DNA from: Plantago major
Taxonomy: Eukaryota > Streptophyta > Magnoliopsida > Lamiales > Plantaginaceae
Assembly: GCA_026545765.1 (NCBI GenBank)
Contig: CM048844.1
Span: 58,748,932 to 58,812,931, forward strand
Direction: 5' to 3'
DNA length: 64,000 bases
The position numbers and the translations under genes are program-made. Below are positions 21,986 through 34,542 of the stretch, piece by piece (position 1 is the stretch's first letter; the number at the start of each line of letters is the position of its first letter). The notes below the pieces were generated by a model. It made no database searches. It saw only the letters and a list, made by a program, of their open reading frames with translations, and had not been told where the DNA came from.

Positions 21986-22764
21986 GGTACCTAGAAGGAG
22001 GAAACCCTAGAAGCAGCACGAAGACATCAAAGACTAAGCTTCTCTTTTCTTCTTCTTTTCTTCTTGAGTTCGATTTCTGTCTGTTTATTACTATGAGTAG
22101 CTAACTTTCTCTTGAAAAGGCTAACCGCCAAAACTCTGTTGTGCTACTTCTTTATATGCCGTGTTATATTAATGGAATAGTTCTTAGACGCTGATGTGCA
22201 CTTAAGGATTGAAAAGCGTTGTAGTACCTATAATCCTCAATTACAATCAAAGATTAAATTTATATTAGTCGGAAACTCACAAACTACAGTAATAGCAGTA
22301 AGTTAACTCGGGATGTCGTTCTCCACGGACACTTAGCATAGGAGCAAACAAGTATCGAATGGATTTCTCGTGCAGACAAAAAATAGATTGAAATTAAATA
22401 GATGATTAATTCCCAGTAAACCTAATTGACTTTGTTGTATTCGCTGGTGAGAAGGTGTAAAGGACTGCCAACCTCCCTCTAGCTATGCTACTCCCAACTT
22501 CCTAGTTAAAATCCTACGCGATTACCTCTAACGACATCAGGGCATAATATTATAGTGTCAAGGCGCAGTCGGCACGAGTACACCTACTCAGTTCAATGAA
22601 ACTACTATGTCACTCAGCAGAACATCACACCACGAAGAATGTATAGAGCTGTATAATCACGAATTACGTCTAATAACTATTAGGAATATCTATTTAGATT
22701 TTGATCAGTAACCCTAATGATTTATCTTAGCTCAGAAAGGTATCTAGTACTCTTAGTTCACTTG

Positions 22765-24003
22765 AACATTGTAAAAGAGGAAGCTTAGTGAGTATGCTAG
22801 TCTAGCAAATCTTGTATAGGATATTGGGTCTCTGAGTGTAATTTTTATATATTTGAAGAAGACCAAGAAGCAAGCATCCAGCAGAAGGAAGCCTTTATTG
22901 AAGATCAGAAGACTGCACAAGATTGCTGAAGACTAAGGAAAAGTGTCTCCTCAGAAAACTTGGCTCAGAAACCTTGGAGAAATTAAGTGTCATTGGAAGA
23001 CAAGTATTTCAACAAGTGGTTTCTGATGCATTATAGGTCACTGAGAAAGGACTTGCAAAGCCTTAGAAAGCTTGCATTGTTCCGTTGACACTACAGGATG
23101 AAAGTTAGTACAGTGCATTAATTATGCAGACTGAGATGTCTGAGCAAAAGAGGAAATCTCTGAAAAGAGTCAAAGCTCACTGTCGTACTAACTTCAGATA
23201 TCCTTAGACTGAACATCATTTGCGAAACACTCAAGCATACAAGTCTTTTACCTACTTACTCTCTAGCTTACTGTTGTGACTAAAGCTCTTGAATTCTAAG
23301 TAGCACGAAAATTCTAAGTGTCCTAATCCTTAACAAGAATTGTATATTGTGAAGGAGTTGAATCCAGATGATATAGTTGCGACTCATATATGTGATTCAT
23401 TCTCTTGAACAATATCAATACATGGGTCAGTAAAGAACAACTTACCATACATTGATAAGTGTATTAAGTGAGCTTGATTCTACAGAGCACTCATAGATAA
23501 CTGAACAAGTTATTAAGAGCCTGCTCACCTGACAAACTACCAGAACCAACACCACACAGGCGTTGAGCATAGGAAGTACTTAGTTTGGGAAACTAAGGAA
23601 TAACTCAAAGGTTACCGAGTAGAGGAAGTACTTGGTTGGGAAAACCAGGGAACAAATCGGGCAACACTTGGTTGGGAACCTAGTGTAAAAGGGATCAAGA
23701 GATAGGAATTTGTATGGAGAACTCAATATCTTATCTTAGTGGATTCAAGTCCTGAGAAACGGCGAGTGGATTAGTTGAGGGATTACGCCACACTCAGATA
23801 CCACTATAAAGCTTTGTGTTATTTACTTATTGCACTTTACTTACTGTCTATTTATTGCTTGCTGAGTACTTACACACTTTATAGCTTACTGAGCACGTGC
23901 ACTTATCAGAGAAGTCTTCCGCTCTCTGAATATATGTATCAGATACCTACCCACTAACCGCTTACCACATACACTTGCTTTGATTGTTTAGTGTTTTCTG
24001 TAG
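22765..24003 (+). other. Leader region of copia-type relic copy 3
   Basis: Non-coding sequence leading into the gag relic at 24004. A short diverged repeat of the form GAAGTACTTGGTTGGGAA occurs near 23571, 23625 and, less well, 23660. No LTR ends could be fixed. Confidence 0.4.
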
Positions 24004-24582
24004 GATGTCTTTGAGCGATGCACCAATTCTCAAGCCAGAGAACTATGAAAAATGGAATGATGCTTCACCTGGAAGCTATCAGTGACGAGATGATCAAAGT
24101 GATAAAGAATGGCCCCATAATCATTCGACAACAGAAGCAAGCCATTGAAGTTTCAAATGGTCGAGACAAGGAGCCCACTGACATAGATGCCGCTAGTTCC
24201 TCCACATCTGGTACAACCACGAGTGCAAGAAAAACTGGTGAAATTGCGTATGAACCAAAGCCCAGACATCTCTGGAGATCGGAAGTTCCAAGAGAAATAG
24301 GCTAGATCGTCAAGCAAAAAAATCATTATTCGTGCTACTCTAGACCACATACAGTGTAAACTGAAGCTTGGTCACTAATTGAAGAAATCTGTGCCGGCAC
24401 TGAGAAAACCAAGGAAAACAAGTTCGAAGTTTTAAAGCTCGAATTCCAAAATTTCAAATAAGGTCCCACTGAGACTCTTGGAGAACTTGATTTCAGGTTT
24501 ACAACACTGATGAGTGAAATGGCTTCACTTGGTGAAAGTGAGAGATATTCTAACTCTGAAAAGGTTAAAACTATCGTGAGAA
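24004..24582 (+). pseudogene. Ty1/copia-type gag relic (copy 3, sense), cut by a gypsy LTR
   Basis: Opens MSLSDAPILKPENYEKW, clearly related to MALRDTPMLEPENYEKW of copy 2. A small deletion after EKW shifts the frame. The next block, MLHLEAISDEMIKVIKNGP, then continues in the ATG-24018 frame, and further frameshifts follow. DFRFTTLMSEM and EKVKTIV appear near 24490-24575. Gag homology ends exactly at the left end of the LTR at 24583, so the LTR element inserted here. Confidence 0.75.
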
Positions 24583-25042
24583 TGTCATATCTTGCCCATA
24601 GTTCGTTTTCCTGTCGAATTAGTAAGGTTTACTAGCTTGCGTTAATTTGTAATTCGTTTAATTACCGTTATTTACTTTTGGGGTTAAAAAGTCGTTGAAG
24701 ACTGATGTCACTAGCCTAACGGAATCTGTCATGCCTCTGCAAACAACTATATCATTCTGCGACACACACAGAAACGCCAGGAGAGTGTGTATGAGGTATT
24801 TCCTCTACTCATTCGTCGATTCATACTTTATTCTCCACAGTACAATTTTTGATATCATCCATACAATTTGCAGGTGTATGTGGTGACATTGGATTGAGTT
24901 TATTCCGGCTTGTTTCCATTTCTGTATTTTGATTTATGATTGAACACTATTTGATTCGAACTATTGGTTGATTATCGGAGTTATTTGACCGTGATCGATT
25001 TATTTTCATTTGAGTCTGTTAATTATTGGTTAGGTCATAACA
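24583..25042 (+). repeat. 5' LTR of the truncated gypsy element
   Basis: Begins TGTCATATCTTGCCCATAG and ends GGTCATAACA, giving TG...CA ends. The left border coincides with the break in the copia-type gag; the right border sits two bases before the primer site. Without the 3' LTR the borders are not confirmed by a pair. Confidence 0.75.
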
Positions 25043-25043
25043 T

Positions 25044-25060
25044 TTGGTATTCAAAGCAAA
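25044..25060 (+). other. Primer-binding site (initiator Met tRNA type, diverged)
   Basis: TTGGTATTCAAAGCAAA resembles the plant iMet site TGGTATCAGAGC with a few changes. Its position next to the LTR end supports the border. Confidence 0.65.
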
Positions 25061-25088
25061 GATTAATTGCGTGTTGAGTGACCCATCG

Positions 25089-26147
25089 ATGGAGGCGAGT
25101 CTAACTAGGATGAAGAATTTGTTCGATAACCAGAAGAAACACGAAGATGAGATACTTCACTTGAGAGGTGAAGTAACATCAATCGGAGAAAGAGTAGAAA
25201 AGGTGGAGCTAATAATGAATGAAGGATTTGCATCCGTCACACAACAGCTGGAAGTGATAATGGCGATGCAACAAGCACAATTTCGAGAAAAGGAGAAAGT
25301 AGCAGAGGATAGTCATATGCCAAAACCACTATACACACCACCACACCAGAGAGCAACCAGTTCAATATTGATGACACCTCAGAATGCAACTAGCACCATG
25401 AATTCTGTAGCCGTGAGAGTAGAATTTCCAGAGTTTAGTGGTGAACATCCACGATCGTGGATGAGAAGAGCCAATAGATTTTTCCAGATCAATCCGATGG
25501 AAGATATTGCTAAGGTACAACACGCTTCTTATTATATGGCTGGTGTAGCAGATTTATGGTTTTATGAATATGTTGAGGGTAAACCAATACCATGGGATTA
25601 TTTTTGTAATATGTTGTTGGAAAGGTTTTTATCTCCAGGACATGAGGATATTGTGGTAGATTTTATTCAACTAGTGCAGAAAAATGAGGTAGCCACTTAT
25701 ATTGAGACTTTTGAGGAGATGATATCTCTGGTAAGGGTTAAACACCCAGCTCTTACAGAGGATTTCTTTGTTTCCTGTTTTATGAAAGGATTGAAGGAAG
25801 AGCTGAGAGCTCATGTGCAGCTATTTAGGCCTAGGACTCTATCTGCAGCTATTAGTCAAGCTAGACTTCTTGAAAACACCCTGGAGATATGGGGAAGGAA
25901 AGGCAAGTTGGGCCCTAAACTATTGACTAGCACTCAATATCGCAGCAACAAACCTGCCAACATTAGTAAGCCTTCACCTCAGTATACTTGGTCTGGGAAG
26001 GATAGTGGTGTAGTTCCAGTTAAGAGGTTGCCTAGGGAGGAATACAGTGCTAGGAAGGAGAAGGGGCTATACTTTACTGGTAATAAGAACTACACCAAGG
26101 ATAGTGGTGTAGTTCCAGTTAAGAGGTTTCCAGGTTGTTTCAGATAG
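25089..26147 (+). pseudogene. gag: gag of the truncated gypsy element, zinc-knuckle region rearranged
   Basis: Capsid polyprotein of about 352 residues from MEASLTRMKNLF, the first ATG in the frame. It has an N-terminal coiled coil (EDEILHLRGEVTSIGERVEKVE), then the gag core VEFPEFSGEHPRSWMRRAN, ADLWFYEYVEG and a FSVSCF-like FFVSCFMKGLKEELR block. At the C-terminus, where a CCHC knuckle is expected after the basic linker, a 32-bp sequence (25998-26029) recurs 99 bp later (26097-26128). The knuckle cysteines are missing and the frame ends soon after. Confidence 0.82.
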
Positions 26148-26809
26148 TAGTAGATGAATATGAAGAAATGCAAAGTGAGATAGTGCCTGTCATAGAGGAT
26201 GAAGAGACTGAGTTGCCTGCTAATGGAGAGATAAGTTTGCATACACATCATGGGGGAAGACCAAGAAATTCTATGAGGATTTCTGGCACAGTTAACAAGC
26301 ATAAGATAACTATACTCATTGACAGTGGTAGCATACACAGTTATTTGAATGCTTCCACTGCACAAAAGTTGCAGATATCCTTAGAGCCTACTACACCATG
26401 GATCATCACTGTAGTGAATGAAGGTAGGTTGGTTAGTAGAGAGAGGAATGGCAGGTTCAAGTGGGTGACACAAGGGAATACTTTTGAGGCTGATCTCAGT
26501 GTCATTCCTTTTGGGGGTTGTGATGCTATTTTGGGGCATGACTGGATGTGGATATATGATCCTGTGACATTTCACTTGAAGAAAAATGCATTGGATGTGA
26601 CCAGAAGAGGAAAAAATATTCAAATAGCAACTGAGGGTGGTGATGCTTCTCTGAAGCTCATGAGAGGAGGCAGCTTCAAGAAGTTGATCAATAAATCAAC
26701 ACCTGCTTTTATGGCTCAACTATTTCACATAGAAGCAAGTCCAACTACTGCAATGATACCTGCACCACTGGAGAAGATACTCACCAATTTTAGTGATGTG
26801 TTTCAATAG
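26148..26809 (+). pseudogene. Aspartic protease of the truncated gypsy element
   Basis: Lies in a different frame from gag. The catalytic motif is LIDSGSIHSYLN near 26317-26350, where DSGS stands for the usual D(T/S)G. AILGHDWMWIYDPVTFH is the conserved flap-end block of gypsy proteases. The domain ends [10 protein letters not shown] at a TAG. A GLP motif follows, but roughly 30 residues normally found between it and the RT are missing, indicating an internal deletion near 26815-26860. Confidence 0.82.
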
Positions 26810-27516
26810 CCTAGTGGATTGCCAGCTGTCAGGAAGATTGAGGATAGAATTGGAAATTTTAGCACAAGGACTGATCACTGAAAGTTCAAGTTCATTTGCA
26901 TCTCCTGTATTGTTAGTTAAAAAGAAAGACAATACATGGAGGATGTGCATTGATTACAGGAAATCGATTGAGATTACAGTGAAAGATAAATTTCCAATGC
27001 CTGTCATTGAGGATTTGCTATCTGAGTTACATGGAGCCACCATATTCTCCAAGTTGGATTTAAGGCAAGGTTACTTCCAGGTCAGATTGAAGGAAGAAGA
27101 TAGGGTCAAATCTGCATTTATCACACATCATGGACTATATGAGTTCGGAGTTATGTCTTTTGGCTTAACAAATGCCCCAGCTACATTCCAGAAAATGATG
27201 AACACCATATTTGCAGATTATTTGAGGAGGAATGTATTGGTGTTTTTTTGATGATATACTCATCTATAGTCCAACTATGGAGTCACATTGCTTACATCTA
27301 AAATAGGTGTTGTTGGTGCTGAGAGAACACCAGTTGTATGCAAAGAAGTCAAAGTGTGGGTTTGGTCTAAATCATATAGAGTATTTGGGCTACATAATTA
27401 GTGTAGATGAAGTAGCTACTGATGCTAGTAAGGTCAAAGCTATGGTGGATTGGCCACAACCAACTAACCTAAAGGCCTTGACAGGATTTCTAGGCCTCAC
27501 TGGGTACTATAGAAGA
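26810..27516 (+). pseudogene. Reverse transcriptase of the truncated gypsy element
   Basis: RNA-dependent DNA polymerase fragment. Motifs are [52 protein letters not shown] and [10 protein letters not shown], the catalytic Asp pair. A run of seven T at 27242-27248 shifts the frame just before the Asp pair. TAG at 27304-27306 follows. KSKCGFGLNHIEYLGYIIS and GFLGLTGYYRR are then readable before the satellite cuts the protein. The lesions make it inactive. Confidence 0.87.
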
Positions 27517-28377
27517 CTCCTTCAGTGTGTTGTTTATTTCTCAGGAAAAGTTGTTCGTTTGTTGTTTATCCCACTCCTTTTGTGTGTTGTTTAACTCTCC
27601 ATTAGAGTTCTTCGTTTGTGATACTCTTACTCCTTTTTGTGTATATTTTAAATCTCGAATATAATTTTTCGTTTCACATTATCCCACTCCTTTAGTGTGT
27701 TGTTTATCTCTCAAGCAGAGTTGTTCGTTTGTTGTTTATCCCACTCCTTTTGTGAGTTTTTTAACTCTCCATTAGAGTTCTTCGTTTGTGATACTCTTAC
27801 TCCTTTCTGTGTATATTTTAAATCTCGAATATACTTTTTCTTTTCTCATTATCCCACTCCTTTCGTGTGATGTTTATCTGTCAAGTGGAGTTGTACGTTT
27901 GTTGTTAATCCCACTCCTTTTGTGTGTTGTTTAATTCTTAATTAGAGTTCTTTGTCTGTGATACTCTTACTCCTTTCTGTGTAATTTTTAAATCTCGAAT
28001 AGGCCTTTTCGTATCTCATAATCCCACTACTTTAGTGTGTTGTTTATCTCTTTCGCAAAGTTGTTCGTTTGTTGTTTATCCCACTCATTTTGTGTGTTGT
28101 TTAAATCTCCATTAGAGTTCTTCGTTTCTGATACTCTTACTCCTTTATGTGTATATTTTAAATCTCGAATATACTTTTTTGTTTCACATTATCCCACTCC
28201 TTTCAATGTGTTGTTTATCTCTCAAGTGGAGTTGTACGTTTGTTTTTAAGCCCACTCCTTTTCTTTGATGTTTAATCCTTAATTAGAGTTCTTTATCTGT
28301 GATACTCTTACTCCTTTTTGTGTAATTTTTAAATCTCGAATAGACCTTTTCGTTTCTCATTATCACACTCCTTTAGT

Positions 28378-31290
28378 GTGTTGTTTATTTCTCATGCAAA
28401 TTTGTTCGTTTGTTGTTTATCCCACTCCTTTTGTGTGTTGTTTAACTCTCCATTAGAGTTTTTCGTTTGTGATACTCTTACTCCTTTCTGTTTGTATTTC
28501 AAATCTCGAATATACTTTTTCGTTTCACATTATCGCACTCCTTTAGTGTGTTGTTTATCTCTCAGGCAGAGTTGTTCGTTTGTTGTTTATCCCACTCCTT
28601 TTGTGAGTTGTTTAACTCTCCATTAGAGTTCTTCGTCTGTGATACTCTTACTCCTTTCTGTTTATATTTTAAATCTCGAATATACTTTTTCGTTTCACAT
28701 TATCCCACTCCTTTAGTGTGTTGATTATCTCTCATGCAGAGTTGTTCGTTTGTTGTTTATCCCACTCCTTTTGTGTGTTGTTTAACTCTCCATTAGAGTT
28801 CTTCGTTTGTGATACTCTTACTCCTTTTTGTGTATATTTTAAATCTCGAATATAATTTTTCGTTTCACATTATCGCACTCCTTTAGTGTGTTGTTTATCT
28901 CTCAAGCAGAGTTGTTCGTTTGTTGTTTATCCCACTCCTTTTTGTGTGTTGGTTAATTCTTAATTAGAGTTCTTTGTCTGTGATACTCTTACTCCTTTCT
29001 GTGTAATATTTATATCTCGAATAGACCTTTTCGTTTCTCATTATCCCACTCCTTCAGTGTGTTGTTTATTTCTCAGGAAAAGTTGTTCGTTTGTTGTTTA
29101 TCCCACTCCTTTTGTGTGTTGTTTAACTCTCCATTAGAGTTCTTCGTTTGTGATACTCCTACTCCTTTCTGTTTGTATTTCAAATCTCGAATATACTTTT
29201 TCGTTTCACATTATCGCACTCCTTTAGTGTGTTGTTTATCTCTCAGGCAGAGTTGTTCGTTTGTTGTTTATCCCACTCCTTTTGTGAGTTGTTTAACTCT
29301 CCATTAGAGTTCTTCGTCTGTGATACTCTTACTCCTTTCTGTTTATATTTTAAATCTCGAATATACTTTTTCGTTTCACATTATCGCACTCCTTTAGTGT
29401 GCTGTTTATCTCTCAGGCAGAGTTGTTCGGTTGTTGTTTATCCCACTCCTTTTGTGTGTTGTTTAACTCTCCATTAGAGTTCTTCGTTTGTGATACTCTT
29501 ACTCCTTTTTGTGTATATTTTAAATCTCGAATATAATTTTTCGTTTCACATTATCGCACTCCTTTAGTGTGTTGTTTATCTCTCAAGCAGAGTTGTTCGT
29601 TTGTTGTTTATCCCACTCCTTTTTGTGTGTTGGTTAATTCTTAATTAGAGTTCTTTGTCTGTGATACTCTTACTCCTTTCTGTGTAATATTTATATCTCG
29701 AATAGACCTTTTCGTTTCTCATTATCCCACTCCTTCAGTGTGTTGTTTATTTCTCAGGAAAAGTTGTTCGTTTGTTGTTTATCCCACTCCTTTTGTGTGT
29801 TGTTTAACTCTCCATTAGAGTTCTTCGTTTGTGATACTCCTACTCCTTTTTGTTTATATTTTAAATCTCGAATATAATTTTTCGTTTCACATTATCCCAC
29901 TCCTTTAGTGTGTTGTTTATCTCTCAAGCAGAGTTGTTCGTTTGTTATTTATCCCACTCCTTTTGTGAGTTGTTTAACTCTCCATTAGAAGTCTTCGTTT
30001 GAGATACTCTTACTCCTTTCTGTGTATATTTTAAATCACGAATATACTTTTTCTTTTCTCATAATCCCACTACTTGAGTGTGCTGTTTATCTCATAGGCA
30101 AAGTTCTTCGTTTGTTGTTTATCCCACTCCTTTTGTGTGTTGTTTAACTCTCCATTAGAGTTCTTCGTTTGTGATACTCTTACTCCTTTTTGTGTATATT
30201 TTAAATCTCGAATATAATTTTTCGTTTCACATTATCGCACTCCTTTAGTGTGCTGTTTATCTCTCAAGCAGAGTTGTTCGTTTGTTGTTTATCCCACTCC
30301 TTTTTGTGTGTTGGTTAATTCTTAATTAGAGTTCTTTGTCTGTGATACTCTTACTCCTTTCTGTGTAATATTTAAATCTCGAATAGACCTTTTCGTTTCT
30401 CATTATCCCACTCCTTCAGTGTGTTGTTTATTTCTCAGGAAAAGTTGTTCGTTTGTTGTTTATCCCACTCCTTTTGTGTGTTGTTTAACTCTCCATTAGA
30501 GTTCTTCGTTTGTGATACTCCTACTCCTTTTTGTGTATATTTTAAATCTCGAATATAATTTTTCGTTTCACATTATCCCACTTCTTTAGTGTGTTGTTTA
30601 TCTCTCAAGCAGAGTTGTTCGTTTGTTATTTATCCCACTCCTTTTGTGAGTTGTTTAACTCTCCATTAGAATTCTTCGTTTGTGATACTCTTACTCCTTT
30701 CTGTGTATATTTTAAATCACGAATATACTTTTTCTTTTCTCATAATCCCAATACTTTAGTGTGCTGTTTATCTCACAGGCAAAGTTGTTCGCTTGTTGTT
30801 TATCCCACTCCTTTTGTGTGTTGTTTAACTCTCCATTAGAGTTCTTCGTTTGTGATACTCTTACTCCTTTTTGTGTATATTTTAAATCTCGAATATAATT
30901 TTTCGTTTCACATTATCGCACTCCTTTAGTGTGCTGTTTATCTCTCAAGCAGAGTTGTTCGTTTGTTGTTTATCCCACTCCTTTTTGTGTGTTGGTTAAT
31001 TCTTAATTAGAGTTCTTTGTCTGTGATACTGATTCTTTCTCGTAATTTTTAAATCTTGAATAGACCTTTTCGTTTCTCATTATCCCACTCCTTCAATGTG
31101 TTGTTTATTTCTCAGGAAAAGTTCTTCGTTTGTTGTTTATCCCACTCCTTTTGTGTGTTGTTTAACTCTCCATTAGAGTTCTTCGTTTGTGATACTCTTA
31201 CTCCTTTTTGTGTATATTTTAAATCTCGAATATAATTTTTCGTTTCACATTATCCCACTCCTTTAGTGTGTTGTTTATCTCTCAAGCAGA
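28378..31290 (+). repeat. Higher-order block, 680-bp (four-monomer) period
   Basis: A diagnostic A subunit with TTTCTCAGGAAAAG recurs near 29070, 29750, 30431 and 31112, about 680 bp apart, with the intervening monomers in the same order. An ATATTTA variant of the C subunit travels with it in most copies. Confidence 0.75.
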
Positions 31291-31932
31291 GTTGTTCGTT
31301 TGTTGTTTATCCAACTCCTTTTGTGAGTTGTTTAACTCTCCATTAGAGTTCTTCGTTTGTGATACTCTTACTCCTTTTTGTGTATATTTTAAATCTCGAA
31401 TATAATTTTTTGTTTCACATTATCCCACTCCTTTAGTGTGTTGTTTATCTCTCAAGTGTAGTTGTACGTTTGTTGTTAATCCCCCTCCTTTTTTGTGTTG
31501 TGTAATTCTTAATTAGAGTTCTCTATCTGTGATACTCTTACTCCTTTCTGTGTAATTTTTAAATCTCGAACAGGACTTTTCGTTTCTCATAATCCCACTA
31601 CTTTAGTGTGTTGTTTATCTCTTTGGCAAAGTTGTTCGTTTGTTGTTTATCCCACTCATTTTGTGTGTTGTTTAAATCTCCATTAGAGTTCTTCGTTTCT
31701 GATACTCTTACTCCTTTATGTGTATATTTTAAATCTCGAATATACTTTTTTGTTTCACATTATCCCACTCCTTTTAGTGTGTTGTTTATCTCTCAAGTGG
31801 AGTTGTACGTTTGTTTTTGAGCCCAGTCCTTTTGCGTGTTGTTTAATTCTTAATTAGAGTTCTTTATCTGTGATACTCTTACTCCTTTCTGTGTAATTTT
31901 TAAATCTCGATTAGACCTTTTCGTTTCTCATT

Positions 31933-34542
31933 ATCCCACTCCTTTAGTGTGTTGTTTATCTCTCAAGCAGAGTTGTTCATTTGTTATTTATCCCACTCCT
32001 TTAGTGTGTTGTTTATCTCTCAAGCAGAGTTGTTCATTTGTTATTTATCCCACTCCTTTTGTGAGTTGTTTAACTCTCCATTAGAATTCTTCGTTTGTGA
32101 TACTCTTACTCCTTTCTGTGTATATTTTAAATCTCGAATATACATTTTCTTTTCTCATAATCCCACTACTTTTGTGTGATGTTTATCTCACAGGCAAAGT
32201 TGTTCGTTTGTTGTTTATCCCACTCCTTTTGTGTGTTGTTTAACTCTCCATTAGAGTTCTTCATTTGTGATACTCTTACTCCTTTCTGTTTATATTTTAA
32301 ATCTCCAATATACTTTTTCGTTTCACATTATCGCACTCCTTTAGTGTGCTGTTTATCTCTCAAGCAGAGTTGTTCGTTTGTTGTTTATCCAACTCCTTTT
32401 GTGTGTTGGTTAATTCTTAATTAGAGTTCTTTGTCTGTGATACTCTTACTCCTTTCTGTGTAATATTTAAATCTCGAATAGACCTTTTCGTTTCTCATTA
32501 TCCCACTCCTTCAGTGTGTTGTTTATTTCTCAGGAAAAGTTGTTCGTTTGTTGTTTATCCCACTCCTTTTGTGTGTTGTTTAACTCTCCATTAGAGTTCT
32601 TCGTTTGTGATACTCTTACTGCTTTTTGTGTATATTTTAAATCTCGAATATAATTTTTCGTTTCACATTATCCCACTCCTTTAGAGTGTTGTTTATCTCT
32701 CAAGTGGAGTTGTACGGTTGTTGTTAATCCAACTCCTTTTGTGTGTTGTTTAATTCTTAATTAGAGTTCTTTGTCTGTGATACTCTTACTCCTTTCTGTG
32801 TAATTTTTAAATCTTGAATAAACGTTTTCGTTTCTCATAATCCCACTACTTTAGTGTGTTGTTTATCTCACAGGCAAAGTTGTTCGTTTGTTGTTTATCC
32901 CACTCCTTTTGTGTGTTGTTTAACTCTCCATTAGAGTTCTTCATTTGTGATACTCTTACTCCTTTCTGTTTATATTTTAAATCTCGAATATACTTTTTCG
33001 TTTCACATTATCGCACTCCTTTAGTGTGCTGTTTATCTCTCAAGCAGAGTTGTTCATTTGTTGTTTATCCCACTCCTTTTTGTGTGTTGGTTATTTCTTA
33101 ATTAGAGTTCTTTGTCTGTGATACTCTTACTCCTTTCTGTGTAATTTTTAAATCTCGAATAGACCTTTTCGTTTCTCATTATCCCACTCCTTCAGTGTGT
33201 TGTTTATTTCTCAGGAAAAGTTGTTCGGTTGTTGTTTATCCCACTCCTTTTGTGTGTTGTTTAACTCTCCATTAGAGTTCTTCGTTTGTGATACTCTTAC
33301 TCCTTTTTGCGTATATTTTAAATCTCGAATATAATTTTTCGGTTCACATTATCCCACTTCTTTAGTGTGTTGTTTATCTCTCAAGCAGAGTTGTTCGTTT
33401 GTTGTTTATCCCACTCCTTTTGTGAGTTGTTTATCTCTCCATTAGAGTTCTTCGTTTGTCATACTCTTACTCCTTTCTGTGTATATTTTAAATCTCGAAT
33501 ATACTTTTTCTTTTCTCATTATCCCAATCCTTTAATGTGTTGTTTATCTCTCAAGTGGAGTTGTACGTTTGTTGTTAATCCCACTCCTTTTGTGTGTTGT
33601 TTAATTCTTAATTAGAGTTCTTTATCTGTGATACTCTTACTCCTTTCTGTGTAATTTTTAAATCTCGAACAGGCCTTTTCGTTTCTCATAATCCCACTAC
33701 TTTAGTGTGTTGTTTATCTCTTTGGCAAAGTTGTTCAGTTGTTGTTTATCCCACTCATTTTGTGTGTTGTTTAAATCTCCATTAGAGTTCTTCGTTTCTG
33801 ATACTCTTACTCCTTTATGTGTATATTTTAAATCTCGAATATACTTTTTTGCTTCACATTATCCCACTCCTTTTAGTGTGTTATTTATCTCTCAAGTCGA
33901 GTTGTACGTTTGTTTTTAAGCCAACTCCTTTTGTGTGTTGTTTAATTCTTAATTAGAGTTCTTTATCTGTGATACTCTTACTCCTTTCTGTGTAATTTTT
34001 AAATCTCGATTAGACCTTTTCGTTTCTCATTATCCCACTCCTTTAGTGTGTTGTTTATTTCTCAGGCAAAGTTGTTCGTTTGTTGTGTATCCCACTCCTT
34101 TTGTGTGTTGTTTAACTCTCCATTAGAGTTCTTCGTTTGTGATACTCTTACTCCTTTCTGTTTATATTTTAAATCTCGAATATACTTTTTCGTTTCACAT
34201 TATCGCACTCCTTTATTGTGTTTTTTATCTCTCAGGCAGAGTTGTTCGTTTGTTGTTTATCCCACTCCTTTTGTGAGTTGTTTAACTCTCCATTAGAGTT
34301 CTTCGTCTGTGATACTCTTACTCCTTTTTGTGTATATTTTAAATCTCGAATATACTTTTTTGTTTCACATTATCCCACTCCTTTTAGTATGTTGTTTATC
34401 TCTCAAGTGGAGTTGTACGTTTGTTTTTAAGCCCAGTCCTTTTGTGTGTTGTTTAATTCTTAATTAGAGTTCTTTATCTGTGATACTCTTACTCCTTTCT
34501 GTGTAATTTTTAAATCTCGATTAGACCTTTTCGTTTCTCATT
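31933..34542 (+). repeat. Higher-order unit of about 2.61 kb, copy a
   Basis: Starts with a 227-bp AABC unit (two A subunits, 31933-31989 and 31990-32046, then B and C). The order of variant monomers that follows repeats from 35622 at the same internal offsets to within a few bases. About 2610 bp equals 46 subunits: fifteen ABC plus one extra A. Confidence 0.8.

Larger units (their letters stand above)
20396..22764. other. Non-coding segment with diverged inverted arms
   Basis: No protein signature. A strong inverted repeat (21257-21321 against 21920-21985) flanks about 600 bp containing a TATA box at 21878. Weaker inverted similarity extends outward, for example TTATTACTATG with a following GGCTAA/AGCTAA in each arm. 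It could be two LTR-like or leader copies in opposite orientation. I cannot assign a family. Confidence 0.45.
24583..27516 (+). mobile_element. 5'-complete, 3'-truncated Ty3/gypsy element ending at the satellite
   Basis: It has a 460-bp LTR, an iMet-like primer site, gag, protease and part of RT, all on the + strand. Coding similarity ends in mid-RT (GYYRR) at about 27516, where the satellite begins. RNase H, integrase and the 3' LTR are absent from the window. RT motifs and primer type place it among Ty3/gypsy elements, possibly chromoviruses, but no chromodomain is present to confirm this. Confidence 0.85.

Noticed and set aside
24583-27516. Assignment of the truncated gypsy element to the centromeric CRM clade
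   Set aside because: The integrase and any chromodomain are missing, and gag and RT motifs alone do not let me separate CRM from other gypsy clades by eye.
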